DNA of 64,000 nucleotides from Coneutiohabitans thermophilus (lineage in GTDB: Bacteria > Zhuqueibacterota > Zhuqueibacteria > Zhuqueibacterales > Zhuqueibacteraceae), in the NCBI GenBank assembly GCA_034505235.1, contig JAPDQY010000003.1:22504-86503 (forward strand), written 5' to 3'. Of the stretch, positions 8,032 through 16,273 are shown one piece after another. How positions within the stretch are numbered: the stretch's first letter is position 1; each line of letters starts with the position of its first letter. Both the position numbers and the translations under genes were made by a program. A model generated the notes under the pieces. It saw only the letters and a list, made by a program, of their open reading frames with translations. It did no database searches and was not told where the DNA came from.

Positions 8032-9555
8032 TTACTGCAACACCGGCAGGGCCAGCAACACCGCCAGCACGCCGCTCACCGCACAGATGCCGTTGACCAC
8101 GTCATTATCCACCCAATGCCATCCCGAATGCGGCTGGCGTTCGCTGCCGCAGCATTCACCCTTCTTCTCGCTGATTCGGCGGCAGGTGGGGCAGATGCGC
8201 TGCGCTTGTATCGTTGCGCCCAGCAAGCTGTCGAAAAGATGCGCCAGCACGCCCGCCAGCGTGATGAAAGCAATCCCGGTGACTCCAAACCGCTGCCCGG
8301 GTCCGCCGAACTGCAACGCGGCGCCGAGCAGGGCAATGATGAAGGCGCCGAGGCCGGCACCGAACAGCCCCAAGCCGGAAATGGCGCCCGAAGTGCCGGC
8401 GGTCACGGTTTGCAGCGTGGTGATCAAGCGCGGCGGCCGGCGCGAGAGCAGGCCGATCTCAGTGGCCCAGGTATCCGCCGTGACTGCCGCGACTGCGCCC
8501 AGAAACAGCGCGTACCACAGCGGCTGCGGATCAATATACCAAAGAATCACCACCAGGCCGGGCACGCCGCCGTTGGCCACCACCTGGCCGAAATCGCGGC
8601 GATGGCCTTTTTGAAAAGCACGGCTGGCCGCGCGCTTGCGCCGGGCGCCGAAACGCGAGAGCAGGCTCGACAACACGAAAAACGCCAGCAGCGGCACACT
8701 GAAAACCCACCCTCCCAGGCCGAACACCACCGCACCGAGCATGAACGTTGCGAGCGCGCCGCTCAGATCCAAAAAGCGCACACGATAGGAGACGGCGGCC
8801 ACCGCCAGCGCCAAAATCTCACCGGTGAAAAACTGCGTGATGGCAGCCTGGGACGCATGCAGATAAAAATAAGCCATCACCGCGCCCAACACGGGCACAG
8901 TAAGGTTATCCGAACCGCGCCAGGACAGGGCCTCCGCGGCCGTGGCCAGCAGACTGATACCCACGGCAGCGAGCAGGGAGCGCATTGGCTCCGGCGTGGG
9001 GCCAAGCAGCGGCGCGATCCATTCGAACCCGGCCCACACCAACAGCAGGGAGCTGAGCCACATCGTCAGCGATCCCTGCAAGGTCTTGCGGTCGCTCCGA
9101 AGCGGCAGCACAATCGGTTGAACCGCCGCCCCGCCGGCGAGCGCCGCACAAAAATCCGCGATGCCGAGCAGGCTCATCCCCACCCACAAGGCCGTCATCT
9201 CGCGCTGCCAAAACAGCAGAGTCAGCAGAAAAAAAGAGAGAGGATAAAAAACGGTGCCGTAGGTTTTGCGGCCGGTGGCGTGAATACCCGCAAAGCGGCC
9301 GGTTCGCAGCGCCAGGGCATTCAGCAACACGAACAACGCCGCCAGCACCAGCAACAGCACGGGCGTTGCAAAGAGGAAAGGAGAAAGGAGAACGGCAACC
9401 CCGCTGAGCACATGCACCAACTTGCGCGTGCGTTCCGCCGATACCGCATGCACCCGCTGCATCCAATTGGCGAAGCCGATCAAACCGGACAACCCAAGCA
9501 GAAAGAGGGCGAAGATCAGCCAATCACCGGGCGGGGGGAAGTGCAAATCGGGCAT
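8032..9555 (-). CDS. Fused dolichol/phytol kinase-like + DUF92 (VTE6-like) protein
   Basis: A 507-residue polytopic membrane protein made of two parts. Residues 1 to about 225 resemble the CTP-dependent dolichol/phytol kinase and CDP-diglyceride synthetase superfamily (RKLVHVLSG near the N-terminus, GIADFCAALAG, then LRSDRKTLQGSLTMWLSSL). Residues about 230-507 are a DUF92 domain (DLSGALATFMLGAVVFGLGGW, the TADTWATEIGLLS signature, TAGTSGAISGLGLFGAGLGA, and the final DNDVVN). Plant VTE5 is phytol kinase and VTE6, a DUF92 protein, is phytyl-phosphate kinase. A fusion therefore suggests stepwise phosphorylation of a prenol to its diphosphate for salvage. The substrate is inferred. A Cys-rich loop (CPTCRR, then CCGSE) occurs in the DUF92 half. 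Confidence 0.82.
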   Translation of the reverse strand: MPDLHFPPPGDWLIFALFLLGLSGLIGFANWMQRVHAVSAERTRKLVHVLSGVAVLLSPFLFATPVLLLVLAALFVLLNALALRTGRFAGIHATGRKTYGTVFYPLSFFLLTLLFWQREMTALWVGMSLLGIADFCAALAGGAAVQPIVLPLRSDRKTLQGSLTMWLSSLLLVWAGFEWIAPLLGPTPEPMRSLLAAVGISLLATAAEALSWRGSDNLTVPVLGAVMAYFYLHASQAAITQFFTGEILALAVAAVSYRVRFLDLSGALATFMLGAVVFGLGGWVFSVPLLAFFVLSSLLSRFGARRKRAASRAFQKGHRRDFGQVVANGGVPGLVVILWYIDPQPLWYALFLGAVAAVTADTWATEIGLLSRRPPRLITTLQTVTAGTSGAISGLGLFGAGLGAFIIALLGAALQFGGPGQRFGVTGIAFITLAGVLAHLFDSLLGATIQAQRICPTCRRISEKKGECCGSERQPHSGWHWVDNDVVNGICAVSGVLAVLLALPVLQ

Positions 9556-9690
9556 GCGCTCTCATCAGGATTGATTTTTGTGGCCGCTATTTACCGATTT
9601 TTCATTTGAAAGTCAAGGACAAGCTCCCGATGTTTGCCCGCTTGCGCGGCAGTCGCGGCGGGCAGCGCGCAACATGTCTTTCCTGAATTC

Positions 9691-9784
9691 GGCATATGGA
9701 GCAGCCCTGGCTGCAAAATTCGCCAGTTTGGTGAAGGCATCATGTTTTCTCTTCCGCGAAAATGAACTCCCGAGAAATGGCTTT
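9691..9784 (-). repeat. Dispersed repeat family B, copy 2
   Basis: The minus strand aligns with 1256-1350 over about 95 bases with many substitutions but almost no length change. Its orientation is opposite to copy 1. Confidence 0.65.
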
Positions 9785-10335
9785 TCCCGTGGGAGTTTAT
9801 TATCCCGGCAAACTTATCACAATCGCGAAGATTTTTTGAACCCCACGAGCAACGAGAACGCAAAGAGAGTGGCATGGCTGGCTTCACGTGTGGGGGGTCA
9901 GCCGGCCAACAGTGTTCTGCTTAAAAACTGTGCGAGCACGGTTTGCAAGTGGATTGCGAAGTATCGCCACCGATCCTATATGACAACCGGCAGATTGAGG
10001 CCGGCGACCGCATTGACAGGCTCCTCGAAAGTTGTATCAAAAACTGCCACCAACTCACGAGGCCCAACTACCGACCTGCCTGAAATTACGCGACTGCCGC
10101 CCTGGTTTTTTACTGAACTGGAACGCCAAACCAATGAAAGAAGGCATACCGGGAATGAGGAATAATCGCAACGCATGATTGCACGCACAAGCATGCAGAA
10201 CGCAAGGAAATCCTTCGCGCGTTTTGCGGCTTCGCAGTTAACAGATTTGGTTGCGGTTATGACCGCGCTGTACTCTCGTGGGAGGATTTTGGGGGGATCT
10301 TGACATCGAGGGTTCAATCTCTGTCTTGCCATGAA

Positions 10336-10395
10336 CAGGGCGTCGCGATCAAATCGGCGTTTCTCGCGGAGGGGATCAATCTGGGTGCAAAATTC
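10336..10395 (+). repeat. Dispersed repeat family A, copy 2
   Basis: Plus-strand match to the minus strand of 998-1057, including ATCAAATCGGCGTTT. The A and B elements are associated at both loci but in different relative arrangement. Confidence 0.65.
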
Positions 10396-10636
10396 GGGTC
10401 TTTACAATCTCCTCGAATCTGCTTATCTCCTGCTGTATGGTGGTCAGCCGGCCGCGCTGAGCAGAACGCCGGCGTCTTGACTGCAAACAAACCAATGCCG
10501 GCAGGATGCCTGCACGACAAAACCTGCGCGGCCATGGCACCTCCGCCGCCAGTCGGCGAACGCGAAATCATGTCCGCGGAGGATTTAAAGCACGTGAGGG
10601 CAGCCGGCACCCCAAAAACCACAAAGCGGAGAAAAC

Positions 10637-11320
10637 ATGCACGGCAGTGAAAAATTCACGGAATTGGTCGAGATCATGGCACGCTTGCGCGGCCCGCAGG
10701 GCTGTCCGTGGGATCGTGCACAGACCCACGCTTCCTTGCGGCGGTATCTGCTCGAGGAGACGTATGAAGTTCTCCACGCTCTCGACGCCGGCGATGATGA
10801 AGAGCTGTGCCATGAGCTGGGCGATCTGTTGCTGCAGGTGGTCTATCACGCACAAATTGCCGCCGAGGCGGGCCGCTTCGACATCGGCGCGGTGATCGCA
10901 GCGATCAGCGCCAAAATGATTCGGCGGCATCCGCATGTTTTCGGCGACGCCAGGGTGGATTCTGCTGCCGAGCTGACACACCTGTGGGAGCAAATAAAAC
11001 AGCAGGAGGGCAAAAAAAACGCGCTTGCCGGCGTGCCGCACGCCCTGCCGGCGCTGCAGCGTGCCGCCCGGTTGCAGCAAAAGGCCGGTGCGGCCGCCGC
11101 GAGTGTTGACGAGGTTGAAGCCACCTGGCAAACTTTTCGCGCGGCCGCCGCGGGCGCAAAAGACGGCCTGCCAAGCGACCATCGGCCCCTGCCGGAGCTT
11201 TATGGCGATCTGCTGTTCCGCCTGGTGGCCTTCGGCCGCGGCCTGGGCCTGAATGCCGAAGACAACCTGCGCGAAGCCTGTCATCGTTTCGAACATGAAT
11301 ACGCGGGACCTCGCCAATGA
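10637..11320 (+). CDS. mazG: MazG nucleoside triphosphate pyrophosphohydrolase
   Basis: A 227-residue all-alpha NTP pyrophosphohydrolase. It shows the MazG signature GCPWDRAQTHASL (about 22-34), the metal-binding acidic residues in LLEETYEV (E40, E41, E44) and in ELGDLLLQVVYHA (E60, D63), and a KMIRRHPHVF segment. The C-terminal half is a shorter version of the second MazG repeat. MazG hydrolyses NTPs to NMP and pyrophosphate, cleaning nucleotide pools. A GGAG six bases before the ATG supports the start. The stop overlaps the next gene by four bases. Confidence 0.95.
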   Translation: MHGSEKFTELVEIMARLRGPQGCPWDRAQTHASLRRYLLEETYEVLHALDAGDDEELCHELGDLLLQVVYHAQIAAEAGRFDIGAVIAAISAKMIRRHPHVFGDARVDSAAELTHLWEQIKQQEGKKNALAGVPHALPALQRAARLQQKAGAAAASVDEVEATWQTFRAAAAGAKDGLPSDHRPLPELYGDLLFRLVAFGRGLGLNAEDNLREACHRFEHEYAGPRQ

Positions 11321-11823
11321 TCACCATCCGTCCTCTGTCGGGCGCCGCAGAAATTCATGCCTGCGCCCATGCCATGTCGACTTCCGAGCCGTGGTTGACT
11401 TTGGGGCGCGGCTATGAAGAGTGCGCCGCCCTGTTGAGCGAGGCCGGCAAGGAAGTTTATGTTGCGGTGGCGCAGGAGGAGCCGGCGGGATGCATCATCA
11501 TCAACATGCAGGGCGCGTTCCGCGGCTACCTTCAAACCGTGTGCGTCATGCCGGCCTGGCGCGGCCGCGGGATTGGCAGCGAGCTGATCCGCTTCGCTGA
11601 AAAGCGGATTTTCCAGGAGGCACCCAACGTCTTCCTGTGCGTGTCGTCGTTCAACACCGGCGCGCAGAAGCTCTACCGCCGGCTGGGGTATGAAGTGATC
11701 GGCGAGCTGAAGGACTACGTGGTGGCGGGCCATGCGGAAATCCTGATGCGCAAAACCATCGGGCCGCTGGCGGGGTTCAGGGGGAGGGAGAAAATTCTGT
11801 GGAATCGGAATTCTGTCTTGTAA
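11317..11823 (+). CDS. GNAT family N-acetyltransferase
   Basis: A 168-residue single-domain GNAT protein. The acetyl-CoA pyrophosphate-binding motif is visible as VMPAWRGRGIGSELI, followed by a C-terminal FNTGAQKLYRRLGYEVIG segment typical of RimI-like acetyltransferases. Start ATGA overlaps the mazG stop, so the two are probably translated together. The substrate cannot be told from sequence; a RimI-like protein or small-molecule acetylase are both possible. Confidence 0.88.
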   Translation: MITIRPLSGAAEIHACAHAMSTSEPWLTLGRGYEECAALLSEAGKEVYVAVAQEEPAGCIIINMQGAFRGYLQTVCVMPAWRGRGIGSELIRFAEKRIFQEAPNVFLCVSSFNTGAQKLYRRLGYEVIGELKDYVVAGHAEILMRKTIGPLAGFRGREKILWNRNSVL

Positions 11824-11909
11824 TTTGGAGCGCGATAGCATACTTTTCGGCATTTAAATACCGTTTTACACCCCCCCGTGAGAGACGAAGAGATGCCTGC
11901 CACTACCAA

Positions 11910-13749
11910 ATGACTCAAGCGGCTTCACATCGAAAACTTCAAGCAGTTCGAAGTGCTCGACTTGGAGCTGCGGGGTTTCAACTTGCTGGTTGGTCCAAAC
12001 AACAGCGGCAAATCCACCGCGTTGCAAGCATGTGCCGTTTTCAACTTTTGTTATCAGGCCTGCCTGGAAAAGAAAAATGGCGGGTTGACGTTTCAGAACC
12101 GGACATTCGGCACCGATGAATTCGTCATTATCCCCGCCGCAGAACCCAGGGATTTGTGGAAAGACCGCAAGGTACAAAAAGGCAATAGTCCGATTCCGAT
12201 CCGTGTCATCGGCGGGCTGGCGGGCGGGGGGGAATACGAGTTCGAAGTAACTTTGCGCTTCAATCGCTTCAGCGTGCAAAACAAATCAAAAGTTCCTCCT
12301 TTGCCTGATTCCGGTGGCCTGAATATCACACTCATTCCGGGATACAGCGGTTTCATTCCGCGTGAAGAACGCCGGACCATCGCCGTACGGCGCGAATTGC
12401 GTGCCCTCGGCCAGCACGGCACAATTATCCGTAATGTCCTGCTCGATCTCAAAGGAGGAGGAGACACGCTGGCAGCAATTCGTTCTTCTGTTGGAATCGA
12501 TTTTCCCGCAAATCGAGCTGCGCCATCCCCAATTAGATGAAGAAGTTGATCGCTACATTCATGCGACTTACCAGGAAACCGGGCTGGCGACGGAAGGTGA
12601 CCACCGGCAGCGCAGGGGGGAACTGGACATCATTTCCGGCGGCAGCGGTTCCCATCAATTTCTGCAGATACTCTCCGGCATCCTCATCGAGCCGGTGAGC
12701 ACCGTCCTGCTCGACGAGCCGGATGCGCATTTGTTCAGCCGGCTCATTGCCGATCTTTACGCCGTGCTGGCCGGTCTGACGCGGAAAGGGATTCAAATCA
12801 TTGCTGCCACCCATTCGGTGGAACTGATCGCGGCTGCCGATCCTTGCCAGATTATCACTTTCAGTGAGAGGGGACCGCAACGGCTCAATGTGCACATCGA
12901 AGTTTTGAACGCTGTTCAGTCCCTCGGCGGCCTGGCCAATCTCGAATTGTTGTTGATCGACTCCTGTCAAAAAGTCGTGGTGTTGGAAAACAAATCGGAT
13001 GAGAAACCGCTGCAACTTTTTCTGCGCCGCCTGCTCAACGGCGATGATTATGCCCGTCTGCATCGCCGGCTTATCTTTCTTCATCAACATAAACGGCCGA
13101 GCGGCGAGTCCGTCCGAATCATGCTGAACACCCTGAAACAGGCCTTTCATCATGAGCGCGATTTGCAGGTGAAGGCTTTTGTCATTGCGGATCGGGATTA
13201 TATGCCCGATGAGCAACGACAGGAGGAACTGAGGAAATACAGCGGCCCCCCTTTGCTCCCCAGCAGCGTTGGAAAATTTGGCAGCGTATGGAAATCGAGA
13301 ATTACCTCATTGTTCCCACTGCCATTGCGCGGGCAGTGAGGGCATCCGCCCAACAAAATCTTTATCCGGATCTTCCTCTTTTTAAAGAGCCGCCGGCGGA
13401 AGAAGAGCTGTTGCGGCTCGTGGAAGAGGCCGTGGAAGCCTCGCGCGATGCCGTGAGAAGACGTCTGGTCAATATGATCGGCAAACATGCTCGTGATCAA
13501 AAGCTGGGCTGGCAGCCCGCAACTGTGCTCGAGCAGGCGGAGGCCTTCCTGCAGCAGACGTGGCAGGGCGTGGTTCGATATGAGTGGTGTGACGCAAAAG
13601 AGATTGTGCTGCCGCGTTTGCGCGAACACATTCAGAGCCAATACGGGCTGCGCCTGAACGACCGTGACATCGTCGCGGCGCTTGCAGAAGAGGAAGTGCC
13701 GCCCGATCTGCGCGAGGTGGTGCAAAGCCTGGCTGAGTTTTTGGAATAA
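11910..13749 (+). pseudogene. Frameshifted OLD-like AAA ATPase with TOPRIM-like C-terminus
   Basis: Three consecutive pieces of one protein lie in alternating frames. Piece 1 (from about 11917) holds LHIENFKQFEVLDLEL and a Walker A GPNNSGKST. Piece 2 (from about 12452) holds Walker B VLLDEPDAHLF and the AATHSVELI switch motif, then a TOPRIM-like series (VVVLENKSDEK, VIADRDYMPDE). Piece 3 (to 13749) holds WKIWQRMEIENYLIVP, common just after the TOPRIM core in OLD/AAA-TOPRIM proteins. The apparent indels are near the ATG at 11910, at AAA 12451-12453 (one base too many) and at a C6 run 13246-13251 (one base too few); the latter two compensate. OLD-family proteins are often anti-phage nucleases. 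True decay and sequencing error in homopolymers are both possible. Confidence 0.8.
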
Positions 13750-13763
13750 CGCTGTCTTCCTCC

Positions 13764-14933
13764 TCACTTCCCGAAGAACACCGAAAAATCCACCCACGGC
13801 ACGAAGGGGAATCCGATGTCCTCTTCAAAAAATTCTTCCGAACTGAACAACGCCAAATCCACGGCCAGCCTTTCTCCAAAGAAACGCACGCCGCCGGAAA
13901 ACAGCACCCGCGGCTCATCCGTGCCGGTGAAAATCCAGTTCTCCGTCAGCAGCTTCATGCTGTTGGAAAGCTGGGTTTCGGCGCCCAGCAGCAACACCGG
14001 CTCGGCAATCTCATCCCGGGTGAAGGGCAAGCCGGCGCCCAATGTGACAGCGCTGCGCGAACTGCCGAAGGTGGCCACGCTGTAGGCCAGCGTGGCGTCT
14101 CGCACATCCTCCGGCATCATGAGATGTGTCAGCCCGGCAGCCAGTTCCACCTGTGAAGAGGCCGGCCAAGTGAGCTTGAAGCCCGCATAGCCTAGCTGCG
14201 AGCTCGCGCCGGGCAAGATCGAGATGCCGCCGCTGACGGAGAGAAAATCCGTCACACCATAGGCCAGCGTTGGAAAGAAGAGATAATAGTCCGCAAAATA
14301 GCCCTGCCCCGCCGGCAGGCCGCGGCCGGTGGGCGCCAGCAAGAGCCGCGCGTGATTGGGATCACTGCGCTGAAACTCGGCATCGCGCATCACACCTGCC
14401 AGACTGCCGAGACTCACGATCTGCAAATCGGGAACGGCGATGTGCAGCCCACCGGGCGTTTGCACCAGCAGGGTATCGTTCTGCGCTGCCAGCAGCCGGC
14501 AGTTGATCACCGTGCCGTCGCGCAGAGTGATTTTGGTCAACTCGGCAGGCGCGGGCCAGCGCGACTCGGCGATGGCATACAGCGGCCGGGCAGGAATGGT
14601 GTCACCGGCGGCCAGTGCCTGGACCCGCTGCGCCAGGCCGTTGCGAATCTGGTTGATCTCAGCAACCGTGAGGCGAAGCACAAGGTGTTGGCCACGGCCG
14701 TCGTGATTGCGCAGCAGGTGAAGCTGTTGCCAATCGATGCTGTGGTGATAATAGCGCGCTGCGGTGAAGCCGGCAATCTCGCCAAAGATCCGATAGCGGC
14801 TGTTTTCGTTCGCGTCGATCACCTCGCCGAGCACTGGATGCAGCGGCTGCGGCGTCCAGCCGCTCTTCTGCGCACTCACTGCTGCCGCAAGCAGAAGCAT
14901 GGCGCTGCTCACTCGCAAAAACTGTCGTTTCAT
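13764..14933 (-). CDS. Secreted protein with predicted C-terminal beta-barrel, unknown function
   Basis: A 389-residue protein with a clear signal peptide (hydrophobic 8-20, cleavage near VSAQ). The middle region, about 125-180, contains ITLRDGTVINCRLLAAQNDTLLVQTPGG, a small beta-domain of the kind that starts many FCB envelope proteins. From about 205 on the sequence is a run of amphipathic strands (for example YLFFPTLAYGVTDFLSVSGGISILPG) ending DFSVFFGK with a penultimate-strand aromatic, as in small outer-membrane barrels. No enzyme motif is seen. It is transcribed convergently toward the broken ATPase gene. Confidence 0.65.
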   Translation of the reverse strand: MKRQFLRVSSAMLLLAAAVSAQKSGWTPQPLHPVLGEVIDANENSRYRIFGEIAGFTAARYYHHSIDWQQLHLLRNHDGRGQHLVLRLTVAEINQIRNGLAQRVQALAAGDTIPARPLYAIAESRWPAPAELTKITLRDGTVINCRLLAAQNDTLLVQTPGGLHIAVPDLQIVSLGSLAGVMRDAEFQRSDPNHARLLLAPTGRGLPAGQGYFADYYLFFPTLAYGVTDFLSVSGGISILPGASSQLGYAGFKLTWPASSQVELAAGLTHLMMPEDVRDATLAYSVATFGSSRSAVTLGAGLPFTRDEIAEPVLLLGAETQLSNSMKLLTENWIFTGTDEPRVLFSGGVRFFGERLAVDLALFSSEEFFEEDIGFPFVPWVDFSVFFGK

Positions 14934-15640
14934 TTTGTCACCTTTGCTGAATTCTCAGTGTTTTCATTCAACCTGGCACGCTGCCAATTTCACGACAACT
15001 CCACGGCATGAAACCGTGAGAGGAGTGCCAATTCCGGCTGCGTGATATGATGGCACGCGCCGGAGTCAAGCACAACATGAAAGTCGGCCGCGGGATGAAA
15101 CAGCCGGCGCGGTTGTCGTGAATCACGTTGGAAAGGGGGAGGTTGACTTTTGTAAAGTAAACTCGCTGCCTTAAAGGCAGGAGATCTTTCCCACGGATTT
15201 CAGCAACCCAGCAGACATTTTTATCCGCTTGGTTGCTTCAATCCGTTGACGATTTCCTTGGGGTTGCGGTTTACCCGAGTTGGGTGAATCAAAGTCCGTC
15301 CGCAAATGTTCCGCCCGTGGCTCGGCCAAGGTTTCAGAGACTTCGAGCACCGTGAAAACGCCGGGGGTTCATATACAACGGCCTAGCCGCTGTCGGAATG
15401 CTGCGATAAACCGGCTGGGATTCCGGACGGCAATGAGTTTGTCTCCGGCGGCAGAGATCGCAGAGGAACGCCTATGAATCTTCACTTGCATGTTTCTGCC
15501 CCACCCGCAATTCCATTTCAAGTCCTCACCTGCGTGCTCTGCGCCATCGGCGGATGCACATTGCATCCTCATTGACGTGCTTCTGTGCCAATGGCGGATG
15601 CACATTGCCTCGCCATTTGCGTGCTCTGCGAAAAGGCGTT
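14934..15640. other. 700-bp gene-free stretch with short repeats
   Basis: No convincing gene. It contains a 7-bp palindrome CTGCCTTAAAGGCAG near 15167, the 7.7-kb-related segment at 15294-15340, and a three-unit tandem repeat at 15533-15630. Confidence 0.55.
15533..15630 (+). repeat. Tandem repeat, 43-44 bp unit, 2 full + 1 partial copies
   Basis: Units begin CGTGCT at 15533, 15576 and 15620. The first two share GGCGGATGCACATTGC and diverge at scattered positions; the third is cut after about 11 bases where the coding end of the next minus-strand gene approaches. No CRISPR-like spacer pattern. Confidence 0.75.
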
Positions 15641-16213
15641 TCAACTGCCACCGGCCATCAAGAACAGCAGCATGACGCCGCCCAGCGTGCCGAGCGCGCC
15701 GCCGATGAAGGCGCCGCCAAAGGCCGCTGCGGCTGAGCCGCCGGACTTCGCGGCCGGCTGCGGAGATTTGAACCTGGCCATCACCAACTCATCACAGGCG
15801 CGGGCAAGCAGCTCGCTTTCGCGCGCATGCGGTGAAGCCGGATACAAGGCGACGACGCGCCGGAAGGAAGTAGCTGCCGGCCCGTAGGCGCCTTGGTCGA
15901 GAAAATTAAAGCCGGCTTTGTAAAAATTCAGCGCTTCGGCCTCGCGGTCAGATTCGGCGCTGGCCGGTGCAAGCGCGGCCAGCGCCTGTTCCGTTGGCGG
16001 TTCACTTGCAGCCGTTGCGACCGGCGCGCCGGCCTGGGGCAGGCTCGAACTGCAGGCACTACAAAATCTGGCCGTGGGCTGATTCGAAACGCCGCAGAAC
16101 GGGCAATGAGTGCCCGCTTCCACTTGCACTTGCCGGGCGTAGCTCGCCGGCGCTGCCCACGTCGCTGCCAAGATCATCAGCAGGGCGAAAAGAAAAGAGA
16201 AGAAACGTTTCAT
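15641..16213 (-). CDS. Exported zinc-ribbon/TPR-like protein with Gly-rich C-terminal segment
   Basis: A 190-residue protein with a signal peptide (residues 1 to about 26). It is immediately followed by a zinc ribbon with two CXXC pairs (HCPFCG and RFCSACS, about residues 36-55). A TPR-like helical region (about 90-150) follows, then a C-terminal hydrophobic Gly/Ala-rich segment GGAFIGGALGTLGGVMLLFLMAG that may span or insert in a membrane. A GAGGTG precedes the ATG. The zinc ribbon after an export signal is shared with the adjacent larger gene, so they probably act together, but the function is unknown. Confidence 0.7.
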   Translation of the reverse strand: MKRFFSFLFALLMILAATWAAPASYARQVQVEAGTHCPFCGVSNQPTARFCSACSSSLPQAGAPVATAASEPPTEQALAALAPASAESDREAEALNFYKAGFNFLDQGAYGPAATSFRRVVALYPASPHARESELLARACDELVMARFKSPQPAAKSGGSAAAAFGGAFIGGALGTLGGVMLLFLMAGGS

Positions 16214-16273
16214 GGTAGATCACCTCAATGGCAGATGCGTTATGGTATGCAACGAAATCACGATTGCCGGCGC

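Larger units (their letters stand above)
9556..10636. other. 1.1-kb gene-free stretch with dispersed repeats
   Basis: Open frames on both strands here show no recognisable domain and differ in composition from neighbouring proteins, so none is called. The stretch contains the second copies of repeat families A and B and the word TCGTGGGAGGATTTT (10276-10290), which reappears at 26274-26288. It may be a graveyard of degraded mobile DNA. Confidence 0.55.

Noticed and set aside
9578..10332. Frames on both strands in the 9.6-10.3 kb stretch, one ending with a PIN-like ELVAVFDTT
   Set aside because: The match is about ten residues in an otherwise unmatched frame; not enough to call a toxin remnant.
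15533..15630. Tandem repeat considered as CRISPR
   Set aside because: Adjacent degenerate units without unique spacers of regular length and no cas genes in the window.
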